Assembly (NCBI GenBank): GCA_017999915.1
Contig: JAGNKX010000003.1
Coordinates: forward strand, 124,001-188,000
DNA from: Spirochaetota bacterium
GTDB lineage: Bacteria; Spirochaetota; UBA4802; UBA5550
Direction: 5' to 3'
Length of the DNA: 64,000 bases
This document shows positions 1 through 7,723 of this stretch, piece by piece. Position numbers and translations under genes: made by a program. Within the stretch, counting starts at the first letter, position 1. Every line of letters starts with the position of its first letter. The notes below the pieces were generated by a model that was given only the letters and a program-made list of their open reading frames with translations, was not told where the DNA came from and searched no databases.

Positions 1-1021
1 GAATGAAACGGCGGCCTTTCTCGCCGGGACCCCGTTGAAGAGCACGTCCCCGCTCTATCGACTGACTGAAAACGATCAGTACCGGGCGTACCGGCTGTAT
101 ATCGACGGCATCTGGGGCAACTACAAAAAAAAGAACCTCAATAATATCGAGGCATGGAGAAGGAAGCATGTAAAGGATGACGGCTCGGGCCTGGTCATGT
201 ATCCCTTCAGCGGTCCCGATATCCTGAACGCCCTGGCCTTCTTTCCCGGGGCGGACGAGTATGTCATGATCGGCCTTGAGCAGCCCGGCAACGTCCCTGA
301 TCCGCTTCGCTATCAGGGGCCCAATATCTACCTGGAGCTCTGGAAGATCAAGAACGCCCTGCGCACCATCCTTCAGTTGAACCTGTTCCGCACCATAGAG
401 ATGGCCGCGGACTTCAAGGCCGATTCCTTCAGCAATATCACCGGCATCATGATGTTCTTTCTCGCGCGCTACGAATACCAGATCCTGGACATCCGGAAGG
501 TCTATATCGACATCGACGGCGCCGTCCGGCGCGGGGACCCGAAGCCCGGCATGAAGAACGCCGACGGCGTGGAGTTTGTTTTCAGGAAGCGGGCCGGGTC
601 GCCGGTCCAAATTGCGCGTTTTTTCAGCGTCGATCTTTCCGACGGTTCTCTCACCAGGCTCAAGGGCGTCTCGGCCTTTTTAAGCAAACGGAAAGGGTTC
701 ACCACCTTTGTCAAGTCCGCGTCGTACCTGCTGAGCTATGATAATTTCAGGATACTCCGGTCATATCTCCTTGCGGGGAGCAGGTATATCCTCCAGGAGG
801 ACAGCGGCATACCCTACAAGTTTTTTGACGCCGGGGATTGGAGACTGTCGTTCTACGGGACCTACCGGGTCATCGCCATATTTGCCAACCGCTTCCAGAG
901 GGACCTCGACGCGGCAGTGAAGCTGAACAACAGGGGGCCGCTTCCCTTTGATTTCGGGTATGGCTTTGAGCCGGAGAAGTCGAACGTTATGATTGCGGTC
1001 AGGAAACCTAAAAAAGGCTAG
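1..1021 (+). CDS. Hypothetical protein, 5' end outside window
   Basis: The frame is open from the first full codon at base 2 to the TAG at 1019-1021, giving 339 visible residues. A TTG at 35 could serve as a start, but it has no Shine-Dalgarno sequence and the frame continues upstream, so the gene is most likely cut by the window edge. The protein is rich in charged and aromatic residues, for example the segment MYPFSGPDILNALAFFPG near residue 65 of the visible part. I see no signal peptide or membrane segment in the visible part, so a soluble product is likely. I do not recognise the family and assign no function. The gene is followed by an intergenic repeat block rather than by a same-strand neighbour. 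Confidence 0.75.
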   Translation, partial: NETAAFLAGTPLKSTSPLYRLTENDQYRAYRLYIDGIWGNYKKKNLNNIEAWRRKHVKDDGSGLVMYPFSGPDILNALAFFPGADEYVMIGLEQPGNVPDPLRYQGPNIYLELWKIKNALRTILQLNLFRTIEMAADFKADSFSNITGIMMFFLARYEYQILDIRKVYIDIDGAVRRGDPKPGMKNADGVEFVFRKRAGSPVQIARFFSVDLSDGSLTRLKGVSAFLSKRKGFTTFVKSASYLLSYDNFRILRSYLLAGSRYILQEDSGIPYKFFDAGDWRLSFYGTYRVIAIFANRFQRDLDAAVKLNNRGPLPFDFGYGFEPEKSNVMIAVRKPKKG

Positions 1022-1083
1022 GCCTTTATATTCTTGTGCCCGGGACCCGGGCAGGGCTTTGACCGTGAGACGGTCGGCATTAT

Positions 1084-1155
1084 GCGAGGGGGAAGGCCTT
1101 CCCGGCCTCCCCCCTCGCGCTCCCCCCTCCGGGTCGCTCAGGCGCCGCGACGGGC
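1084..1155 (+). repeat. Hairpin repeat family, copy A
   Basis: A 15-bp inverted repeat (GCGAGGGGGAAGGCC at 1084-1098, its near complement at 1104-1118) is followed by a tail CGCTCCCCCCTCCGGGTCGC continuing to CGCCGCGACGGGC. The same hairpin-plus-tail layout occurs at 17808-17879 and, inverted, at 21431-21520. The hairpin arms differ between copies while the tail is conserved, so the element is a dispersed intergenic repeat rather than a terminator of one gene. Confidence 0.7.
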
Positions 1156-1309
1156 TGGGCGCTTAACTCGCCCTCATTCACTCCGCTTCGCTCCGTTCTG
1201 TGAGGACTCAGACAACAAGCGCCTATCAGTATCCGCCCTTCGGGCGGATGTTTTTAAGGCCGTTATGGCAATAATGATATGTATCCCGGCATCGCCGGGC
1301 ACGAGGCCC

Positions 1310-1376
1310 GGCGTCGCGAGGATGGCCCAGGATGGGCCTTCCGGAGCGAAAGGAGTAGGGCTCTTGTACTCATCGC
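1310..1376 (+). repeat. Intergenic repeat E, short copy
   Basis: Carries GGCGTCGCGAGGATGG, then GATGGGCCTTCCGGAGCGAA and AAGG.GTA.GGCTCTTG. The same words in the same order bound the longer copy at 21150-21265, and they appear inverted at 18113-18214. Here the middle part with two internal hairpins is missing. Confidence 0.6.
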
Positions 1377-1448
1377 TTTAAAGCGAACATTCGACTAATA
1401 CTATCAAAAACATATCAGCCTGAAAATAACAAACAACATCAACCCATA

Positions 1449-1526
1449 GCCCCCGCCGGCATTGAGGCGGCGCGGGGGGAGGGTTCGAAAGGGAGAGGGT
1501 ATCCGCGGTGATACCCCCTCCCTTTC
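1449..1526. terminator. Two GC-rich stem-loops downstream of the CapA gene
   Basis: The stretch between the first gene (ends 1021) and the CapA gene (ends 1602) contains repeats and these two stem-loops. One pairs GCCCCCGCCGGC with the G-rich run near 1466-1480. The other is a 17-bp stem with one mismatch, 1487-1503 with 1510-1526. It lies 76 bases past the CapA stop on the minus strand, so it may terminate that transcript, but there is no clear U run. Confidence 0.4.
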
Positions 1527-1601
1527 AATAATAATGCCGACCCGCCTCCGGGTCATTAGCCCGCCCCGGCCCGGGGCAATTAACAACAATACTGTTAAGT
1601 A

Positions 1602-3011
1602 TTATCGAAACGCCGGCCCGATGCTGTACTTGAAAACCTCGTTAAAGAGCTCCCTGGCCTCCTTCCCGTGAAGGAGCCGCGGCTGAGAATAGTCGTAGAT
1701 CAAATAAGGAATAAGCTCGGTTGAAACATGCCTTCCCCCATAGATGTGATGGCGCGCTATCATGCCCCGCCGGGTATTAAGGCTCTGCATCTGGTCAAAG
1801 AGAAAATTTCCCAGCCCGTAGGATATGAACCTTCCCTTGTAGAACTCGAGGCCCATGGGCCGGTGGGCCGATGACGAAACGATGATGGTCGCCCCCAGGT
1901 CGGCGGCGAGGTGGAAATAACGCTTCTGGATCTCCTGTGGTACCGGCTCGTTCTCGTTGCCCCACTGCACGGTGACGAAGACCAGGGAGGCCTTCGCAAC
2001 AGCTTCTTTGACAAGACGCGTGAAAAGCTCCTTCGACAGGCGCACTGCGCCGGCCCTCGAATCAGTAGCGAAGGCCGGTTCCGGGCCGTACTGGTTGAAG
2101 CCGACGAAGGCGACGGTGATGCCCTTCGCCGTGACGTACAGGACCTTTTCTGCGTCGCTTTTATTCTTTCCGCCGCCGAAATATTTCATACCGGCACGAT
2201 CCAGCATCTCGATGGAAGCGCTATTGTGGCGGCTCCCGAAATCGTTGTTATGATTCCCCGTGAGCTCTATGATGTCGAAGCCCGATTCCTCCAGTATCTT
2301 CAGGTAGCGCGTAGGCGAGCAGAAGAGCATGCGGTCTTTGAGCGGCCAGTCGCAGGGATCGAGGAAGGACACCTCGTTGGAGGTCGTGGCCAGGTCAGCC
2401 CGGGACGTTATCGCCTTCGTGTATTTGACCGGCGAGAGGAGGTCTCCCGATTTTTTCACGGCCGGCATGAAGGCCCTGGTCATGGCCGTGACGCCGGTCT
2501 GCGCGATGGTGAGGTGGGACTTCGGGTCCCACTGCTCCGCGCCGCCCATGGTGAAGGGATACGTCCCGCCGTCCTCCAGGGAATAATCGTCGCCGATTGT
2601 TCCCCAGGGAAGGGTCCTGTCGACATAGAGGACCTTGAAGCAGGGCCTGAGTCCCCGCAGGTCGCTGATGCCGAGGAACCCGCGCTCCGACGCCAGGGAC
2701 TCCCTGTCAAAAGATATGGTTTTGAACCGGAGTCGCGAGTACTCCCTGGACAATTTAGCTTTCATGGCGCTGTCCGCGTATATGCGGACCGGCGTGTTTT
2801 TGCCGCCGATCTCCTTGAAATTCGTTACCCCGCCGGAAAGGATTTTTTTAAGCTGGGATGATGATATGTTCCCGAGAGTATTGGTTGCATGGACCTGTAT
2901 GAACATCGGCCTGCGCGAAGAGCCGAAAGAATATGCAGGGTCTGAAAGTACCACTATGGCAATTATGAGCGATGGTATTGCAACGCTCCGGTTGATAATG
3001 CGGTGTAACAT
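1602..3011 (-). CDS. CapA-family (PGA_cap) protein with PstS-like N-terminal domain
   Basis: 469 residues. The start is the ATG at 3011, with GGAG 8 bases upstream; the longer open frame would run through the tRNA gene and is rejected. Residues 1-29 form a signal peptide ending near AYS-FG. Residues about 30-110 resemble a phosphate-binding-protein-like domain (LGNISSSQLKKILSGGVTNF, then KEIGGKNTPVRIY). The C-terminal half has the CapA signatures TGNHNNDFG, FVGFNQYGPEPAF, SSSAHRPMGLEFYKGR and ISYGLGNFLFDQ. CapA proteins are metallophosphoesterase-like and are known from poly-gamma-glutamate capsule formation, but many members have no proven substrate. Here no capB or capC neighbours are present, so a capsule role is not supported. 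An extracytoplasmic location is inferred from the signal peptide. Confidence 0.8.
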   Translation of the reverse strand: MLHRIINRSVAIPSLIIAIVVLSDPAYSFGSSRRPMFIQVHATNTLGNISSSQLKKILSGGVTNFKEIGGKNTPVRIYADSAMKAKLSREYSRLRFKTISFDRESLASERGFLGISDLRGLRPCFKVLYVDRTLPWGTIGDDYSLEDGGTYPFTMGGAEQWDPKSHLTIAQTGVTAMTRAFMPAVKKSGDLLSPVKYTKAITSRADLATTSNEVSFLDPCDWPLKDRMLFCSPTRYLKILEESGFDIIELTGNHNNDFGSRHNSASIEMLDRAGMKYFGGGKNKSDAEKVLYVTAKGITVAFVGFNQYGPEPAFATDSRAGAVRLSKELFTRLVKEAVAKASLVFVTVQWGNENEPVPQEIQKRYFHLAADLGATIIVSSSAHRPMGLEFYKGRFISYGLGNFLFDQMQSLNTRRGMIARHHIYGGRHVSTELIPYLIYDYSQPRLLHGKEARELFNEVFKYSIGPAFR

Positions 3012-3145
3012 CAAGGTAACTCCAAGGGTTGTATGCATGCGGCATGGCGGCGGCTCATTGCGGCATTGGGAGAGATTTAAAGGGCAGACGGATTTTAGCA
3101 AGAAATAATTTATCGGACGGTTTGGCGCTGAAGGGAATTCACGAT

Positions 3146-3216
3146 CTGAGGGACTAGGACTCGAACCTAGGTTTGTGGGGCCAGAACCCACCGTCCTGCC
3201 GCTGAACGATCCCTCA
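3146..3216 (-). tRNA. tRNA-Gln (anticodon CTG)
   Basis: On the minus strand the acceptor arms TGAGGGA and TCCCTCA pair perfectly, followed by discriminator G. The D arm GTTC..GGAC, anticodon stem GTGGG/CCCAC with loop TTCTGGC, and T arm CCTAG-GTTCGAGT-CCTAG are all complete. The loop places CTG at positions 34-36, reading CAG (Gln). The terminal CCA is not encoded. Confidence 0.95.
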
Positions 3217-3293
3217 AAATGTACTGGGGATATGTAATTATGACCGTCCAATAAATCAAGAAAATAAATGAAAATTATTTAAAATATTAATAA

Positions 3294-3321
3294 TTGACAG
3301 GAGCCGCGGGCCGCTTATTTT
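3294..3321 (+). promoter_or_regulatory. Candidate sigma-70 type promoter for the double-cubane reductase
   Basis: TTGACA at 3294-3299, a 16-base spacer, then TATTTT at 3316-3321, about 85 bases before the chosen start at 3405. The -35 box matches consensus exactly; the -10 box is weaker. Confidence 0.4.
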
Positions 3322-3404
3322 GGCAAATATATGTAACAGTCTGAATGCATGCCGGATGGGGGTTAACTATCATAACTGTCCGCAATGTGAGGATACCTGA
3401 AAAA

Positions 3405-4571
3405 ATGAACAACGTATATGAACCGCTTATCAATGACGAGTTTACCGGGCAGCCGCCCACTAAGCGGCTCCTGGCATACCTGCTATCAAAGAAGGAAAAG
3501 GGCGCGAAGATCGCCGGGTTCTATTGTGGATATGCCCCCGTGGAGCTCATCAGGGCCATGGGGCTCGTTCCTGCCGGTCTCTGCGCGTACTCTAACGCGA
3601 CCATAGAGGCTGCCGAGACAGTGCTCCCGGCCAACCTGTGCCCGCTCATCAAATCGAGCTACGGCTTCATCCTCAAGGATACCTGCCCGTTTTTCGGCAT
3701 ATCCGACGCGGTCATCGCGGAGACCACCTGTGACGGAAAGAAGAAGATGTTCGAGCTCATAGCGGATAAAAGGCCCATGTTCGTCATGGACCTGCCCCAG
3801 CTCCCGGATGAGCCTGAAGCGGTCGATAACTGGACCGTTATGATACGAAAGCTCCAGAGGTTTCTCGAAGAGACGTTCAATACGACCGCGGATGACGATA
3901 CGATCGAAGCCGCCATTAAAGACACGAACAGGAAATCGCGCCTCATGAACCGGGTGTTCGACTATTCCGCCCTGCAGCCGCCCCTGATCGGCTGGAAGGA
4001 GATGTACGATATATTTTTTCTGGCACAGTCGGCTTCGGGCGCGGAGCTGGAGCCGTTAATTGAAGACGTGCTGGCGAAGCTCGAGGAGAGGAAACGGGCC
4101 GGCTATGTCCACGGGGAAACGGGGGCGCCGAGGGTCATGGTGAGCGGATGTCCCATAGCCGGCGACTCGGCCAAGGTCCTGTCGATCATCGAGGAGGCGG
4201 GCGGTGTCGTGGTCGCCCTTGACGCCTGTTCCGGCATGAAGTGCTTCATGGACACGATAGAGGAAAACACCGGCGACCCGCTGCGCGCGATCGCAGCTCG
4301 CTATATGAGGATCCCCTGTTCCTGCATGACGCCCAACAACAGGAGGCTGAAGCTCATGGACCGGATGATCGAGCGGTTCAGGCCCGATGCCGTTATCGAC
4401 GTGGTGCTGCACGCCTGCCATTCCTACAACGTGGAGTCGTATAGGGCAGGCATGAACGTCCAGAAAAAGCACGGTCTTCCTTTTCTTAAAATTGTGACCG
4501 ATTACTCTGATGGTGATGCGGGCCAGGTCAGGACCCGTATCGAAGCGATTCTTGAAACATGCCATCAATAA
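3405..4571 (+). CDS. Double-cubane-cluster-containing anaerobic reductase (HgdB/YjiM family)
   Basis: 388 residues. It belongs to the 2-hydroxyacyl-CoA dehydratase D-component superfamily. The motifs PANLCPLIKSSYGF, DTCPFFG and ETTCDGKKKMFEL are those I know from double-cubane proteins, which hold a bridged [8Fe-9S] cluster and reduce small molecules after ATP-driven electron transfer from a BadF-type ATPase. Conserved cysteines also appear in SGCPIAGD, DACSGMKCFM and PCSCM. The ATG at 3405 is preferred because GAGG lies 12 bases upstream; the ATG at 3345 has no ribosome site. No ATPase partner is adjacent; the giant activase at 57034 is the only candidate in the window. The natural substrate is unknown. 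The presence of this enzyme points to an anaerobic lifestyle. Confidence 0.8.
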   Translation: MNNVYEPLINDEFTGQPPTKRLLAYLLSKKEKGAKIAGFYCGYAPVELIRAMGLVPAGLCAYSNATIEAAETVLPANLCPLIKSSYGFILKDTCPFFGISDAVIAETTCDGKKKMFELIADKRPMFVMDLPQLPDEPEAVDNWTVMIRKLQRFLEETFNTTADDDTIEAAIKDTNRKSRLMNRVFDYSALQPPLIGWKEMYDIFFLAQSASGAELEPLIEDVLAKLEERKRAGYVHGETGAPRVMVSGCPIAGDSAKVLSIIEEAGGVVVALDACSGMKCFMDTIEENTGDPLRAIAARYMRIPCSCMTPNNRRLKLMDRMIERFRPDAVIDVVLHACHSYNVESYRAGMNVQKKHGLPFLKIVTDYSDGDAGQVRTRIEAILETCHQ

Positions 4572-4658
4572 CGGCAAAAAGCTAATCAAATAGCGATGAA
4601 ATAGCGTATTGAGACCGCCGTATGGCATTATTACGTTGATTGGATCAGGCTTTGCTGC

Positions 4659-4868
4659 TTATTCCTTTACCGGCAGCACATGTATGGCTTTAATTATTAG
4701 ATGTACCGTATCACCGGTTTTTAGATCAAGCGCTTTGACTGAATCCGTTGTAAGTACCGAACTCATTTCATTTGCCGTTACAACGTCAAACTTTACCTGA
4801 GTCATGACATCGCCGGTTTTAATTGTTTTCACCTTGGCCACGATGTTGTTCTGGGCTCCGTATTTCAT
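4659..4868 (-). CDS. Molybdopterin/molybdate-binding Mop (TOBE) protein
   Basis: 69 residues, a single Mop domain. The N-terminus MKYGAQNNIVAKVKTIKTG and the central TANEMSSVLTTDSV followed by LDLKTGDTV match small molbindins, which bind molybdate as oligomers and buffer cellular molybdenum. A strong GGAGG lies 8 bases before the ATG at 4868. It stands alone on the minus strand. The molybdopterin oxidoreductase at 21575 is the only Mo enzyme in the window, so any link between the two is inference. Confidence 0.9.
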   Translation of the reverse strand: MKYGAQNNIVAKVKTIKTGDVMTQVKFDVVTANEMSSVLTTDSVKALDLKTGDTVHLIIKAIHVLPVKE

Positions 4869-4923
4869 TATGATACCTCCCGATTGTAGTAAAACAGTTT
4901 ATTGTTATAAAAGAATATGATAT

Positions 4924-5037
4924 ACTTGTTGCAAAACTGGCCTCTCGCGCTCGCAGTCCCGACTCGTCGGGATTCAGGGGCTTTTTAAGGGGCTTCGCCC
5001 CTTAGACCCCTTTAATTAATTCAGAATTGCAACAAGT
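4924..5037. repeat. 114-bp element with perfect 11-bp terminal inverted repeats
   Basis: ACTTGTTGCAA at 4924-4934 is exactly complementary to TTGCAACAAGT at 5027-5037. The interior has two hairpins (CCCGACTCGTCGGG and AAGGGGCTTCGCCCCTT) and no open frame. GC-rich content inside AT-rich flanks suggests an inserted miniature element (MITE-like). No clear target duplication is visible. Confidence 0.5.
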
Positions 5038-5204
5038 CTATTATATTAAACATAGAGCGCTGTGTCAATTTTTCATGAAAACTATCGGATTATGTGCTGC
5101 TGTTATCATAATCCAGCCTTTCGGAAAAAATGATTGCTAATATGATACGCTGTTTAGTATGATTTCATTGCTACTTAAATTTGCACACAGGGCCTGGCAT
5201 CACT

Positions 5205-6398
5205 ATGAAAAAACCGGTCGAAAATACCGATAAACCAATCTATTTAGACAACGCCGCAACGACCTTCCCGAAGCCCGGAGAAGTGGTGGACGCCGTTGTG
5301 GACTACATGACGCGCGTCGGCGGCAACCCGGGCCGGTCCGGCCACCAGCTCTCGATCGACGCGGGGGAGATCGTCTTCTCCGCCCGCGAGGCCGTGGCGG
5401 AGCTCTTCGGCGTTACGAACCCGATGAGGGTAATATTCTGCTCCAACGCCACGGAGGCCCTTAACCTTGCCATCCAGGGAATACTCCATGAGGGCGGCCA
5501 TGCCGTGACCACCGCGATGGAGCACAACAGCACAATCCGACCCCTCAAGGAGCTGGAAAAGCGCGGAAGCATTGCCTTGACCGTCGTTCCCTGCACCGGC
5601 GGCGTGGTCGATCCCGCGGACTTCGAGCGGGCCCTGCGACCGGACACGAAGCTGGCCGTGGTCAACCACGGCTCCAACGCCTTCGGCGTCATTCAACCCC
5701 TGCGCGAGATAGGCGAGGCCTGCCGGCGGAAGAACGTGACGCTTATGGCGGATTGCGCCCAGACAGCGGGCCTTGTTCCCATCGATATGAGGAATGAGCC
5801 GGTCGACATGGTCGCCTTTTCCGGCCACAAGGGCCTGTACGGGCCCACCGGCACCGGCGGGCTGCTCCTTTCCGAAAAGTTCGACCATGGGAGGCTCCGG
5901 CCCCTGAAGTTCGGAGGCACCGGCAGCAGCTCCGACAGCGTGTATCAGCCCGATTTTCTTCCTGATGAATATGAAAGCGGCACGCTGAACGTGGCCGGCC
6001 TAGCCGGCCTCTGCGCCGGTATTAATTATATTTTGTCTTTACAGGGCGGCGTGGGGGCAATACTGATGCGCAAGAAAGAGCTCGCCCGCTACTTCCTGGC
6101 CAGGGCCGGCGAGCGGGTCAGGGGCTTTGTCTCACCGGTCCCGGCGGAACTGGTCGGGACCGGCGTGGTCTCCTTTAACATTGAAGACCTGGAGCCGTCG
6201 GATGTGTCCTATCACCTGTCCGACCGGTACGGCGTCATGAGCCGCTCGGGACTTCACTGCGCCCCGCTGGCCCACCAGACCATGGGGTCCTTTCCCCGGG
6301 GCACCGTCCGGTTCAGCTTCGGCATCTTTAACACGAAAGAGGAGATCGACCGTGCCGTCAGCGCCCTCGAAGAAATAACCATGATGAAGGATGATTGA
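5205..6398 (+). CDS. Cysteine desulfurase family protein (class V aminotransferase)
   Basis: 397 residues, a PLP enzyme of the NifS/CsdB type. IYLDNAATTFPKP at the N-terminus, the PLP-binding lysine in SGHKGLYGPTGTGG and the catalytic cysteine in RSGLHCAPLAHQ are all present. Such enzymes remove sulfur from cysteine or selenium from selenocysteine. The start is the ATG at 5205; a TTG at 5181 is in frame, but neither has a strong ribosome site. The stop TGA overlaps the next start (TGATG at 6396-6400), so translation is coupled to the DUF3343 gene, and selD follows 33 bases after that. The context argues for a role in selenium delivery to SelD rather than general Fe-S assembly, but this is inference. 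Confidence 0.88.
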   Translation: MKKPVENTDKPIYLDNAATTFPKPGEVVDAVVDYMTRVGGNPGRSGHQLSIDAGEIVFSAREAVAELFGVTNPMRVIFCSNATEALNLAIQGILHEGGHAVTTAMEHNSTIRPLKELEKRGSIALTVVPCTGGVVDPADFERALRPDTKLAVVNHGSNAFGVIQPLREIGEACRRKNVTLMADCAQTAGLVPIDMRNEPVDMVAFSGHKGLYGPTGTGGLLLSEKFDHGRLRPLKFGGTGSSSDSVYQPDFLPDEYESGTLNVAGLAGLCAGINYILSLQGGVGAILMRKKELARYFLARAGERVRGFVSPVPAELVGTGVVSFNIEDLEPSDVSYHLSDRYGVMSRSGLHCAPLAHQTMGSFPRGTVRFSFGIFNTKEEIDRAVSALEEITMMKDD

Positions 6399-6622
6399 TG
6401 AACGCCTTTTCGGTCATTTTGTTTTATTCGGCGACTTCGTCGATATGGACGGCCCGTCTTCTCAAGAAGGCGGGCATCGAGAGGAAGATGGTCCCCATAC
6501 CCCGCTCTCTCAGCTCGGACTGCGGGTACTGCGTGCGGATAAAGAGCGTGGATGTCGAACGGGTGAAGGATGTGCTGGCGAAAGGCGGGGTGGAGTTTGA
6601 GCGGATCGAGGAATGGAAATAA
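6398..6622 (+). CDS. DUF3343 small protein, putative Se/S carrier
   Basis: 74 residues. It matches the DUF3343 layout: an N-terminal beta strand (FSVILFYSATSSIWTARLLK), then SSDCGYCVRI with a CxxC pair, and a short acidic C-terminus. The family is often found beside cysteine desulfurases and selD. Its biochemical role is unproven; the CxxC pair and context suggest a sulfur or selenium relay, which is inference. It is translationally coupled to the desulfurase upstream. The stop is followed at once by the perfect 20-bp palindrome at 6623-6642. Confidence 0.75.
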   Translation: MNAFSVILFYSATSSIWTARLLKKAGIERKMVPIPRSLSSDCGYCVRIKSVDVERVKDVLAKGGVEFERIEEWK

Positions 6623-6642
6623 CCCCGGGTTTAAACCCGGGG
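6623..6642. repeat. Perfect 20-bp palindrome before selD
   Basis: CCCCGGGTTTAAACCCGGGG sits between the DUF3343 stop and the AAGGAG ribosome site of selD. The identical 20 bases form the tip of repeat copy C at 21486-21505. In RNA it could form a hairpin just upstream of the selD start. Confidence 0.7.
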
Positions 6643-6655
6643 ATAAGGAGCGACG

Positions 6656-7723
6656 ATGAGCGACAAGTGCGACATCAGCAAGCTGAACGTCCTGCGCCTC
6701 ACCGAATCGGTGGCCAGCTCCGGTTGAGCTGCTAAAATAGGTCCGGAGGACCTGCAGGAAGTAATGACGGGATTGCCGCTTAAGTATGACGGCAGCGTGA
6801 TCGTGGGGATGGACTCCAGTGACGATGCGGGGGTGTACCGCATTTCCGAAACCGAGGCGCTGGTCCAGACCGTGGATTACATTACGCCCATCGTGGACGA
6901 TCCCTTCACATTCGGACGGATCGCGGCATGCAACAGCCTGTCCGACGTGTACGCCATGGGCGGCAGGCCCATAACGGCGCTGAACATCGTATGCTTTCCG
7001 ACGAAAAAATTCACCCTGGACATCCTGAGGGAAGTGCTCGGGGGAGGGCTTTCCGTGCTGAATGAGGCGGAAACACAGCTCCTGGGCGGGCACAGCGTGG
7101 ATGACCCGGAATTCAAGTACGGCCTCGCAGTTACCGGTCTTGTTCATCCGGACCGGGCAGTGCGGAACGATACCCTCCATGATGGCGATCTGATCGTCCT
7201 TACCAAGCCGCTGGGAACAGGTTTGATCGCCACGGCGATTAAGGCGGGAACGGCGGGCGAAGAGGTCATGAGACCTTTCATTGGATCGATGACCACCCTG
7301 AATCGTGTCGCAGCTGAAATAATGCTCGCTCACGGGGTCCATGCCTGCACCGATGTCACGGGGTTCGGGCTTATCGGCCACCTGAAGGAAATGGCGGGAA
7401 AAAATCCGTTGCGGATCGAAATAGATTCAAAAAGCGTGCCGGTTCTTCCCGGCGCGCGGGACGCCGCATCCGGCGGACTGATACCGGCCGGCATGTATCG
7501 GAACCGTGATTTCGTCGGAACCCTCTGCGAAACCGGCCCGTCGGTAGCGCTGGACCTGACCGACGTCCTGTTCGATCCCCAGACCTCCGGCGGCCTTCTC
7601 ATCGCCGTAAAAGAGGAATCGGCAAAAAAACTTGTTGCAGCCCTTCATGATGCCGGTGTTACTGGTGCTTCGGTTATAGCCGCGGTTCGCACAAGCTTGA
7701 CCCAGAGGATCATAATTACATGA
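6656..7723 (+). CDS. selD: Selenide, water dikinase; selenocysteine-containing (TGA at codon 24)
   Basis: 355 residues if the TGA at 6725-6727 is read as selenocysteine. SelD makes selenophosphate from selenide and ATP for tRNA-Sec and selenouridine synthesis. The ATG at 6656 has AAGGAG 7 bases upstream. The N-terminus reads LTESVASSG-U-AAKIGPEDL: U stands where E. coli has its catalytic cysteine, and the essential lysine follows at position 27. The rest of the frame is intact and typical of SelD (GMDSSDDAGVYRI, DYITPIVDDPFTFGRIAACN, DVYAMGG, LLGGHSVDDPEFKYGLAVTG). A stem-loop begins 11 bases after the TGA. It lies in the desulfurase-DUF3343-selD operon, and its stop overlaps the DedA start. 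A simple nonsense mutation is unlikely given the SECIS-like hairpin and the position of the TGA. Confidence 0.93.
6739..6753 (+). promoter_or_regulatory. Bacterial SECIS-like hairpin for selD
   Basis: AGGTCC-GGA-GGACCT forms a perfect 6-bp stem with a G-containing apical loop that starts 17 bases after the UGA. Bacterial SECIS elements bound by SelB lie at this distance within the coding sequence. The stem may extend with weaker pairs. Confidence 0.7.

Noticed and set aside
1034-1381. 115-codon open frame downstream of the first gene
   Set aside because: It lies wholly in dispersed repeat DNA. The peptide SRSPLRVAQ recurs in frames at 17743-18024 and 21295-21522, which are other copies of the same repeat. 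There is no ribosome site or domain.
3012-3251. N-terminal extension of the CapA gene
   Set aside because: It would run through the tRNA-Gln gene. The ATG at 3011 has its own ribosome site and starts a proper signal peptide.
6725-6727. TGA in selD read as a nonsense mutation or a later start at 6764
   Set aside because: The TGA is exactly at the catalytic cysteine position, the frame before it has a start and ribosome site, and a SECIS-like hairpin follows.
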